The notes under the pieces are model-generated. The model was not told the DNA's origin. It was given only the letters and a program-made list of their open reading frames with translations, and ran no database searches. The position numbers were made by a program, and so were the translations under genes. 64,000 nucleotides of DNA, from the NCBI RefSeq assembly GCF_013410065.1, contig NZ_JACCCW010000002.1, positions 1,853,518 through 1,917,517 on the forward strand, given 5' to 3'. The DNA is from Granulicella arctica. Its GTDB lineage: Bacteria > Acidobacteriota > Terriglobia > Terriglobales > Acidobacteriaceae. Shown piece by piece: positions 23,654 to 30,957 of this stretch (position 1 is its first letter; each line of letters opens with the position of its first letter).

Positions 23654-26185
23654 CTACTCCTGCTTCCAGGGCTTGAGCAGAGACGCGAAACGATACGTCA
23701 AATTGCCGTTCACCGTGCGCCGGTAACCGTAATTGCAAGACGAACTTCCATAGCAATAGGCCACATAGACCTTGTCTAGAAGGTTTTTCCCATCGATACC
23801 TACCCGAAGATTGCCAACAGCATAGTGCGCTTCGGCGTCGAAGAGCGTGTGGCTATCAACATAAAAATCCGTCGACTGCCCAGTGAAGACAACTCCAGGA
23901 GTCTTGCCGGTAAAGCGCGCTCCCATGCCAATGCCGGGACCGTGTTGAGGGTCGTAGTCCAGCCACAGCGACGCCTGGTTCGCCGGAACCGTGACCGGTC
24001 GAACACCCACCGCACCATAGTACGGCTTACTGTAGATCACCTGTTGGTGGTTGAAGGTCGCAATCGTGTTGAGATTATGCGAGAGCGACGCATGAGCTTC
24101 CAGCTCGATGCCTCGCGAACGCTGCTCCGCCGACTGATCCGTAATAAGCGGATTGACCGGATTGCTTGTCTGGAGATTCTTTTCCGTGACCTGGAACAGA
24201 GAAGCAGTCACAAACGCGTTGACGCCATTCGGAGCGTACTTCAGGCCAACCTCGTACTGGTCGCCAGTATCGGACTTGAACGCCTTGGACGTCGAAGGAT
24301 TGATCCCGAAGATCGGATTGAACGAGGTCGAATAGCTGAAGTACGGAGCCACGCCAATATCGAAGTGATAGAGCACACCCGCACGCCCTGTAAACTTCGA
24401 CGGGTTGCTGTCGATATGCTGCTGCGCCAGATTATCGAAGATGTGTTCCGGAGCCCAATCCTCACGGCCGCTCAGCACGAAGTTCAAGTGGCCATGGGTG
24501 ATCTGGTCCTGCGCATAAACGCCATGCTGCTGGAGCGTACCAATCGTATTGGTGGTGGAGTAACCAGGGCTGGGAACCGCGGCTCCATACACAGGATTGA
24601 AGATGTCGATATTAGGACCGTTGGCCGGATCGCCGGGCACGCCGTAGACATCCGATGGACCATAGCCGAGCTTTACGTTCGAACCCTGATGTTGATAGTT
24701 GTAGCCAAAGAGCATGGTCTGCGACCACTTCCCGGTGCGATAGTTCCCCTGGAACTGCTGATCGACGGCATACTGACCATTATTCTGATTTCCTAGAATG
24801 GCCGATCGAGTAAGCGTGTGCGTGCAGGCTGAAGCGTTCGGGTTCGTCGCGCAGATCGTTGCGGTCTGGAGAAATCCCGTGCCATACAAACCGATATACT
24901 GCGGCAGCCCAAGGCGGAGATAACGGAAATTATTGCGCAGCGTCCAGTGCTCAGAGAGCTGATGCTGTAACTGCGTCGCGCTAAAATATTCGACCTTATG
25001 GAAGTTGTCGTAGTCCGGTTCAGAGTCGAAGAAGCTGGTCCCAATCGGTCCGTTGATGTTCGGTGCAATCTTGCCGCCCGCCAGAGTCATACCCTGCGCT
25101 GGAAGAAATCCCCCAACCGATCCAGTTCGAAGATCGAGATAGTTCCCCAACACAACCAGCGAGGTCCGATCGCTCGGCTTCCACAGCAGCGAAGGCGCAA
25201 TGTAATCCTGATCGTCGCGTGCGAACTCAACCTGTGACTTCGACCCACGCGCCAGACCGTTCACGCGATAGAAAAGCGTCTTGGAACCAAAGAGCGGACC
25301 GGAGACATCGACCATTCCCTGATACCGGTGGAAGTTGCCTCCTTCAAAGCGAATCTCCCCCTGCGGCGTCTCCGCAGGCCGCTTCGACGTCAGATTCACA
25401 AGCCCTCCCGGCTCCGTCTGTCCATACAACACGCTGGCCGGTCCCTTGAGAATGTCCACCTGCTGCAACGAGAAAGGATTCGAGGTATAGGCCGCGTCTG
25501 CGCCGGTAATCTTCGGAACCGCCAACCCATCCAGAAAGAGCCCATCGAAGGTCATTCCAAACCCTCGGATGAAAAACCAGTCGACCCGGGTATCCGTACC
25601 ATACGGCTCAGCATCCACTCCTGCCGAGTAGCGCAGCGTGTCGGCAATCGTCTGGGTGTCGCGCGCCTGCATCTGCGCCATCGTAACTGCGGTGATCGAC
25701 TGCGGTGTGTCGATCAGCGGTGTCGAGGTCTTCGTCCCGGAGTCGACCGTCGAAGTAACATAATCCGGACCAGCATTCACCTCCACCGACTGCCCCTCAG
25801 CGGCGATGCCCAATCGAAGATCGACCGTGTTCGAACCACTCTGTACGACAAGCTCTCGAACCTGAGGAAGAAATCCGGTCGATTCAGCATCGAGGGTATA
25901 GCTACCGCCCGGAACACGCAGAATGTAGTGCCCAGCGCCATCGGAAAGAGTCTGCCGATAGAAGCTGCCGCACTCAACGCGAAGCGCCGCCCCCGGCACG
26001 ATGGCTCCGGTTGGATCAAAGACAGTCCCACTGAGTGATTGGAGCGAAGCTCCCGGCGCCGGCGGCTGGCAGCTCCGAGAGCTCTCCGCCGAACTGGTGG
26101 AGCCTTCATGGGAGCGCGCAAAACCGTAGGAAGCAGAGAAGCAAAGATACAGAACGACGCTAAGACGGATCGGAACCAAACGCAT
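23654..26185 (-). CDS. TonB-dependent siderophore-type receptor
   Basis: An 843-residue outer membrane receptor. After the signal peptide comes a carboxypeptidase-regulatory-like beta-sandwich (about 48-130: LSGTVFDPTGAIVPGAALRV, then DGAGHYILRVPGGSYTL), common in acidobacterial and Bacteroidetes receptors. Then come a plug domain (TPQSITAVTMAQMQARD, WFFIRGFGMTFDGLFLDG, VDILKGPASVLYGQTEPGG) and a beta-barrel ending YRFASLLKPW. The plug sequence is that of ferric siderophore receptors of the FhuA/FpvA kind. It is cotranscribed with the PepSY protein and preceded by a good sigma-70-type promoter overlapped by paired repeats. A substrate other than ferric siderophore, for instance another metal chelate, is possible given the sigma factor upstream. 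Confidence 0.92.
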   Translation of the reverse strand: MRLVPIRLSVVLYLCFSASYGFARSHEGSTSSAESSRSCQPPAPGASLQSLSGTVFDPTGAIVPGAALRVECGSFYRQTLSDGAGHYILRVPGGSYTLDAESTGFLPQVRELVVQSGSNTVDLRLGIAAEGQSVEVNAGPDYVTSTVDSGTKTSTPLIDTPQSITAVTMAQMQARDTQTIADTLRYSAGVDAEPYGTDTRVDWFFIRGFGMTFDGLFLDGLAVPKITGADAAYTSNPFSLQQVDILKGPASVLYGQTEPGGLVNLTSKRPAETPQGEIRFEGGNFHRYQGMVDVSGPLFGSKTLFYRVNGLARGSKSQVEFARDDQDYIAPSLLWKPSDRTSLVVLGNYLDLRTGSVGGFLPAQGMTLAGGKIAPNINGPIGTSFFDSEPDYDNFHKVEYFSATQLQHQLSEHWTLRNNFRYLRLGLPQYIGLYGTGFLQTATICATNPNASACTHTLTRSAILGNQNNGQYAVDQQFQGNYRTGKWSQTMLFGYNYQHQGSNVKLGYGPSDVYGVPGDPANGPNIDIFNPVYGAAVPSPGYSTTNTIGTLQQHGVYAQDQITHGHLNFVLSGREDWAPEHIFDNLAQQHIDSNPSKFTGRAGVLYHFDIGVAPYFSYSTSFNPIFGINPSTSKAFKSDTGDQYEVGLKYAPNGVNAFVTASLFQVTEKNLQTSNPVNPLITDQSAEQRSRGIELEAHASLSHNLNTIATFNHQQVIYSKPYYGAVGVRPVTVPANQASLWLDYDPQHGPGIGMGARFTGKTPGVVFTGQSTDFYVDSHTLFDAEAHYAVGNLRVGIDGKNLLDKVYVAYCYGSSSCNYGYRRTVNGNLTYRFASLLKPWKQE

Positions 26186-26206
26186 TGAAACCTTTCGGAC
26201 TAGTTA

Positions 26207-26246
26207 AGTCCTATTTAGATATACGACATAATCAGTCCTATATCAA
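26207..26246 (-). promoter_or_regulatory. Promoter of TonB receptor with paired repeats
   Basis: On the minus strand, TTGATA (26241-26246) and TATATC (26218-26223) are separated by exactly 17 bases, a good sigma-70 type promoter ending about 30 bases before the receptor ATG. The octamer ATAGGACT occurs twice on the minus strand (26234-26241 and 26207-26214), once abutting the -35 box and once just past the -10 box. That placement suits a repressor. It does not match a classic Fur box. Confidence 0.55.
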
Positions 26247-26282
26247 GCGCACCAAACTCCAACTTTTCGAGGGTCAATCAAA

Positions 26283-26322
26283 ACGGGCGGAGCGCCTAAT
26301 CTTCAGGCCGCTCTACCCGTTG
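26283..26322 (-). terminator. Imperfect GC-rich hairpin between sigma gene and receptor
   Basis: Arms beginning AACGGG (26283) and ending CCCGTT (26322) pair with one mismatch, one wobble and one bulge around AATCTTC. On the minus strand it lies just after the sigma factor stop and is followed by TTTGATT, so it probably ends that transcript and leaves the receptor to its own promoter. Confidence 0.6.
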
Positions 26323-26339
26323 CTTTTGCTGTTAACTGA

Positions 26340-26894
26340 CTAAACTCGTACGGCCACAGTCGCTCGGCAGGTGCAGTCGAGGCACCCATGCGTGGCGCAA
26401 GTACCGCAGCAGCGAATGAGCTGTTTGCGCAACGCGGCGCGTGCGCGATGGGCCCGAACAGCAGCATTACCCGGAGTAATTCCTTCAGAATGAGCGTAAC
26501 TGGAAAGGGTCACTTCTCCGAGATCAACCTCGCGCAGCAGTCGCGCATAGGCAGGCGTAAGGAGATCGAGCGCACCCGCAATGCACTGGCATGAGGTTTC
26601 GTGAAGCAAGGGATCAGGGCTGGTCTCCGTCTCCAGTTCGTGAGCCCAGCGTTCGAGAGCCGCTCCTTCGGTCGTTCGTCGCCGGTAGTGATCGATAACC
26701 GCGTTCCGGAGGATGCGATAAAACCACGCGACAGCGGATTCGTCCTCACGTAGATCACTACCCGACTCAAGAGCACGCAAGTAGGCGGTTTGCAGAATGT
26801 CCTCTGCGACAGCGCGTTCATGGACGCGGCGCTGGACAAAGCCGAGAAACTGTCGGCGAAGGTCGAGCAGCGAGTTGAGCATGGTCTCTGACAT
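26340..26894 (-). CDS. ECF sigma factor with cysteine-rich C-terminal tail
   Basis: This 184-residue extracytoplasmic-function sigma factor has region 2 (LDLRRQFLGFVQRRVHERAVAEDILQ begins it; YLRALESG; AVAWFYRILRNAVIDHYRRR, the core and -10 recognition part) and region 4 (LLTPAYARLLREVDLGEVTLSSYAHSEG with a helix-turn-helix after it). The C terminus adds six cysteines and a histidine, C162, C163, C166, H169, C171, C174 and C176, in CCGTCATHGCLDCTC. A Cys-rich tail on an ECF factor is the hallmark of CorE-type sigma factors, which sense copper or cadmium/zinc directly without an anti-sigma factor. None is seen here either. ATG 26894 gives a standard length; longer frames add Arg-rich non-homologous sequence. 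It lies 67 bases after the CxC peptide gene. Confidence 0.87.
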   Translation of the reverse strand: MSETMLNSLLDLRRQFLGFVQRRVHERAVAEDILQTAYLRALESGSDLREDESAVAWFYRILRNAVIDHYRRRTTEGAALERWAHELETETSPDPLLHETSCQCIAGALDLLTPAYARLLREVDLGEVTLSSYAHSEGITPGNAAVRAHRARAALRKQLIRCCGTCATHGCLDCTCRATVAVRV

Positions 26895-26961
26895 AAAAAT
26901 AGCTCTGCGGATAGGAACGTCAACTCCCACCCGCAGATATTTGGATGAGTGGAAGAGTACC

Positions 26962-27060
26962 TTAGTCGCTGTTCGGGCAGTTGCAACCCGGACAGTCGCA
27001 GTCAGGACCGCAGCCACACGCCGGTCCACAGGGGCAAATCTTCGTTTCAATCGTTTGCAT
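26962..27060 (-). CDS. 32-residue CxC-repeat, metallothionein-like peptide
   Basis: This very small gene encodes 32 residues with eight cysteines arranged as four CxC pairs: CPC (9-11), CGC (15-17), CDC (21-23) and CNC (26-28), mostly at a six-residue period with GPx between them. The pattern suggests a thiolate cluster that binds soft metals such as Cu(I), Zn or Cd, like a metallothionein, though no known family was recognised. A strong ribosome binding site (GAGGAG, about seven bases before the ATG at 27060) supports expression. It is directly upstream of the Cys-tailed ECF sigma gene on the same strand, suggesting an operon and a shared metal theme. No export signal is present, so it should act in the cytoplasm. 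Confidence 0.75.
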   Translation of the reverse strand: MQTIETKICPCGPACGCGPDCDCPGCNCPNSD

Positions 27061-27148
27061 ATTCTTCTCCTCGAACGCCCATTGTTGCGTTCGAAAGGGC
27101 TGACGCAGCAGGAGAAGAAACATTACACCCCGAGCGAAATTTCTCTGA

Positions 27149-28126
27149 CTAAGCTCCCTGCAACTCCAACACAATCTCCTGAGCAGCCTTCTGCGCTTCG
27201 TCCTCACGATCCGGAGGAAAGCTGATCGCTCCCACCCGCGCGTGTCCACCGCCGCCGTAGCGCTCGCAGATCGCCGCAATATTTACCAACTCCGACGCTG
27301 GCAGCGGCGTCCATGGATTCGTTCCCACAGACACCTTCGTCCGGAAGCTCGACTTGCTCAGCCCCACGTTGTACGTCCCCTGCGGATGCAGGTAATACGG
27401 GATGAACTTGTTGTATCCCTCCGTCGGTTTATCCGTGATATCAAAGGCAATCACGCCCTTGTGCAGCGAAGACCGCTCCTCAATCAAACCGATCGCCGCC
27501 AGGTGCCGCTCCATCAGCGGCCCCAGAATCTCCTGTACAAATGGCTGGTCCAGCACCTGTTGGAGCTTCATCTCCGTCAGCAGCGGAATCAGCTTCTGCA
27601 CCAGCGTCTCGTCCGGACTGCTCTCGATCACCATCGTCAGCTTCATCGCCGGTTCGGCCATCTCTACCGCCGCCGTCGCGCTCTCGTACTTCGCGCCGTC
27701 CACAATGTTCGCCCAATAGATCAGCTCCGCCAGCGGAGCCGCATCGAACCCAAACTTTGCCGTCGCCACATCCGCGATCAAGCTCGTACACGAGACATAC
27801 GACGCGTCATAAAACTTCCGCAGCGTCTCGCTCCCATCCACCTGCCCGCGTTCAAACTCCGCCTGATCCTCCGGCGTCAGAAACGCGCTCAGATGATGAT
27901 CGAACCACCATGTCACTTTCGGAGACGACAGATATTTGAAGTCGACGATCGCGTTCTCCCCATCTACAAACGCCGCCTCATCGAACAGCCCTCCGGCGCG
28001 ATGCACCAGCCCGTGATACGAAAACTCCTTCACCGTCCCGATGCACTCGCGATGGAACCGTGTAAACAGCGAGGCCGAACAAGCCCCGTCAAAACAATGA
28101 TCGTGATAAAAAATCCGGCAGTCCAA
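27149..28126 (-). CDS. DHH-family phosphoesterase
   Basis: This 325-residue protein has the two-domain DHH layout. The N-terminal part gives metal ligands in YHDHCFDGACSA, AIVDFKYL and the name-giving WWFDHHLSAF. The C-terminal DHHA1-type substrate domain ends in RYGGGGHARVGAISFP, the glycine-rich phosphate-binding loop. Related proteins degrade short oligoribonucleotides (nanoRNase), dephosphorylate pAp or hydrolyse cyclic dinucleotides such as pGpG or pApA; which applies is not clear. HDHCFDG replaces the more usual DGD-type start of NrnA, so the active site may differ. Translation starts at TTG 28126 with GAGAGGA seven bases upstream. It is divergent from the CPBP protease gene. Confidence 0.85.
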   Translation of the reverse strand: MDCRIFYHDHCFDGACSASLFTRFHRECIGTVKEFSYHGLVHRAGGLFDEAAFVDGENAIVDFKYLSSPKVTWWFDHHLSAFLTPEDQAEFERGQVDGSETLRKFYDASYVSCTSLIADVATAKFGFDAAPLAELIYWANIVDGAKYESATAAVEMAEPAMKLTMVIESSPDETLVQKLIPLLTEMKLQQVLDQPFVQEILGPLMERHLAAIGLIEERSSLHKGVIAFDITDKPTEGYNKFIPYYLHPQGTYNVGLSKSSFRTKVSVGTNPWTPLPASELVNIAAICERYGGGGHARVGAISFPPDREDEAQKAAQEIVLELQGA

Positions 28127-28264
28127 GGTAATATCCTCTCCAGCACTCGTCCCGGCTTCCTTCGCAAGGGGCGAATCTCTAAGGATAGCCGCGCTGCCCG
28201 CCCTGTCAAGCGAACCGCTCGCAGCCAGCTTCCGTATAGACTTTCATAACTTGAGGAACCACCA

Positions 28265-29233
28265 TTGAACGACAACACTGCGCTGTCCGAGGAAGTATCC
28301 CCTGCGACTCACTCCATCTTCATCGGCCCTGACGGACTGCGTGCCGGTTGGAGCCTACTCATCTTCATTGTGCTCATGGCCGCATCCTTCTCGGGAGTGA
28401 GTGCCATCAGCCGCCTCCTGCACCTCATCCCTCGAAAGAGTGCCGCTGACGCGCCTGTCACTCCCACCTTCATGTACATCGCCGAGTCCCTCCCCTTCCT
28501 CGCGACCCTCCTCGTCACCTGGATCATGTCGAAGATCGAGCGCCGTCCCAACTCCGTCTACGGCCTCGGCGGCAATCGCAAACTTCCCCGCTTTCTCGCT
28601 GGCCTTGCCTGGGGAGTCACCTGTCTCACCCTTCTCTTCCTTATCCTCTGGAAGACCGGCCTACTCGTCATCAACAGCCGTCTCCTCTTCGGCTCCGATA
28701 TCTTCCGTTATGGAGCTCTCTGGCTCGTAGGCTTCCTTCTGGTCGGCCTGCTCGAGGAATACGTCACTCGCGGCTATCTTCAGTTCACCCTTACCCGTGG
28801 CCTCACAGTCCTTTACCAATGGGCCTTTGAAACTCGTCACAGTAAGGCCCTGGGCTTCTGGACCTCGGCCCTCATCTTTTCGATTCTCTTCGGACTCGGC
28901 CATGGCAAAAATCCCGGTGAGTCTCCCATAGGCCTGCTCGCCGCCGGTCTTGCCAGCATGGTCTTCTGCCTCAGCCTCTGGCGGACCGGATCACTCTGGT
29001 GGGCGATCGGCTTCCACACCTCATGGGATTGGGCGCAATCTTTCCTCTATGGCGTCGCCGACAGCGGAACCATGGTGCAGCACCATCTCCTCGCCACGCA
29101 CCCATTCGGCAAGCCCCTTATGAGCGGTGGAGCGACCGGCCCCGAAGGAAGCATCTACGTCCTGCTCATCCTGGCCCTCGTCAGTCTCATCATCCTCTTC
29201 ACTCTGCCCAAGGAGCGGAGCAGTAACGAATAA
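28265..29233 (+). CDS. CPBP family intramembrane glutamic protease
   Basis: A 322-residue membrane protein with about eight spans. The CPBP (Abi/Rce1-type) motifs are in order: EEYVTRGYLQ (motif 1, EExxxR, near residue 163), FSILFGLGHGKNP (motif 2, FxxxH) and IGFHTSWDWAQ (motif 3, HxxxD-like). In this family a glutamate-activated water cleaves near the C terminus of membrane substrates, or the protein acts in stress or bacteriocin immunity. The substrate here is unknown. Start TTG 28265 follows GAGG at a fitting distance. The gene converges with the antiporter gene, ten bases between stops. Confidence 0.88.
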   Translation: MNDNTALSEEVSPATHSIFIGPDGLRAGWSLLIFIVLMAASFSGVSAISRLLHLIPRKSAADAPVTPTFMYIAESLPFLATLLVTWIMSKIERRPNSVYGLGGNRKLPRFLAGLAWGVTCLTLLFLILWKTGLLVINSRLLFGSDIFRYGALWLVGFLLVGLLEEYVTRGYLQFTLTRGLTVLYQWAFETRHSKALGFWTSALIFSILFGLGHGKNPGESPIGLLAAGLASMVFCLSLWRTGSLWWAIGFHTSWDWAQSFLYGVADSGTMVQHHLLATHPFGKPLMSGGATGPEGSIYVLLILALVSLIILFTLPKERSSNE

Positions 29234-29243
29234 CGGAGCAGCC

Positions 29244-30860
29244 TCAGTCCAGCCTTATCGCCTGATATCGGCTCTCTGCCAGATCCAGCTCCCGCTCCAT
29301 CGTCCGCATCGCATCGTCGCTCATGCGCCCCTCGTTGCGCAGCCGAATCATCGCCCGTCGCTCTGCCTGCACCGCGCTCCGGGCGATCTCCCGCAGACGC
29401 TGGTAGGTCTCCGGGCTATGATCGTGCTCATCCTCAACCTCACCGCCAACCGCGGCCAGTCGATGCCGATATCGATGCGTCAGATCCTCATACACATGCG
29501 CAAAGCTCTCGCCATCGGCAATCCGACCCGCTTCGAGATGCACAAGCGCCTCCTCCAGCATGATGCGCCGCGCCTCCAACTCTTCAGTGCCCATCCCACT
29601 AGCACCCGACAGCCCAAGCGCCCGAATCAACGGTGGCAGCGTCAATCCCTGCACCACCAGAGTCACTAAAATGACACTGAAGGTCAGAAAGACGATCAGA
29701 TTCCGCGCCCCGAACGGCGCACCATTCGCCAGCGTCTCCGGAAGCGAGATCGCCGCCGCGAGCGCGATCACGCCGCGCATCCCTGTCCATCCGATGACGA
29801 ACATCCCACGCGCACCCGGCCGCTCTTCATTGCGGCCAAATCTCTTCCGTATCCAGAAGATAAGCTGCGCTACTGGAAACACCCACAGCATCCGCAACGC
29901 AATCAGGATCAGGCTGAATCCCGCGCCATACTCGAACAGCGTCAACCTGCTCAACTCACGAATGCCACCAAGAACATACGGCAACTGTAGGCCAATCAAT
30001 ACAAAGACGATCCCATTCATCATGAACGTCAATGCATCCCACACACCGTAGATCTGAATCCGCGCCGCCGGCGTGAGATACGTCGCACTCTTCCGGCTCA
30101 GATACAGACCGCACGCCACCACCGCCAACACGCCCGACGCATGAACACCCTCACCCGCCAGATACGCGACATAAGGCACGATCAGGCTAACCACGATCTC
30201 AATCGGGCCATCGTCGATGAACCGTTCCCACCATCCGACCACCAGGCCAATCAACAACCCAATCCCAATTCCAGCGAAGACCAGGTACAGCAACCGAAGC
30301 ACTGCGGCCCCCGCAGTTGGAGTCTCGCCCCGCACCACCATCTGTAAGCCAAACTCCAGCGCGAGCAAGCCGGTCGCATCGTTCAGCAGGCTCTCCCCTT
30401 CAAGAATGTCCACAATCCGACGCGGCAGCCCCAACGTACGCGCAATTGACGTCGCCGCAATCGCGTCCGTAGTCGAAACCACCGCCCCCAGAACAAACCC
30501 CGACTTCCAATCCAGCAGAGTGATGAAACGGTCAGCGAACTCCGCCACTCCCCAGACCGTGAACGCAACCAGCCCAACCGCCAGCATCGTGATGGTCAGC
30601 AGGTTATGGCGAAACTCCCGCCACGACATCGTCCACGCCGAGGAGTAGAGCAGTGGCGGCAAAAAGATCAGAAACACCAGGTCCGGGCTAAGAGGAATGC
30701 GAGGAATATGCGGCACAAAGCTGATGATCAGCCCCGCCACGACCAGCACGATCGGGTACGAGATCTTCAGCCGACGCGCCACCAGCGCGAAGATCGCCAC
30801 CATCAGCAGCAGAAGAAGAAAGACCGTCTGCACCGCATGTACTCCCGAACTACCGAACAT
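29244..30860 (-). CDS. Na+/H+ antiporter, CPA1 family
   Basis: This protein of 538 residues has about twelve spans and a cytoplasmic C-terminal tail. Landmarks are FLIFLPPLLYSSAWTMSWREF, VVSTTDAIAATSIARTLGLP, the ESLLNDATGLLALEF segment that holds the ion-binding Asp of CPA1 exchangers, and GWTGMRGVIALAAAISLPET. Members exchange internal Na+ or K+ for protons at the inner membrane. The tail (about 410-538) is helical and charged (EELEARRIMLEEALVHLEAG) and is probably regulatory. ATG 30860 was chosen because GGAGG stands about eight bases upstream; a GTG at 30875 would lie on top of that site. The gene is divergent from the penicillin acylase family gene. Confidence 0.92.
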   Translation of the reverse strand: MFGSSGVHAVQTVFLLLLLMVAIFALVARRLKISYPIVLVVAGLIISFVPHIPRIPLSPDLVFLIFLPPLLYSSAWTMSWREFRHNLLTITMLAVGLVAFTVWGVAEFADRFITLLDWKSGFVLGAVVSTTDAIAATSIARTLGLPRRIVDILEGESLLNDATGLLALEFGLQMVVRGETPTAGAAVLRLLYLVFAGIGIGLLIGLVVGWWERFIDDGPIEIVVSLIVPYVAYLAGEGVHASGVLAVVACGLYLSRKSATYLTPAARIQIYGVWDALTFMMNGIVFVLIGLQLPYVLGGIRELSRLTLFEYGAGFSLILIALRMLWVFPVAQLIFWIRKRFGRNEERPGARGMFVIGWTGMRGVIALAAAISLPETLANGAPFGARNLIVFLTFSVILVTLVVQGLTLPPLIRALGLSGASGMGTEELEARRIMLEEALVHLEAGRIADGESFAHVYEDLTHRYRHRLAAVGGEVEDEHDHSPETYQRLREIARSAVQAERRAMIRLRNEGRMSDDAMRTMERELDLAESRYQAIRLD

Positions 30861-30957
30861 CAGCCTCACCTCCACCTACGTTCCACGAGCATAGCAGCGC
30901 CCCTCTCCTCGGGACGACACCTCCAACCTCACGTCTGCATTAGACTTTGGCTAGCAC

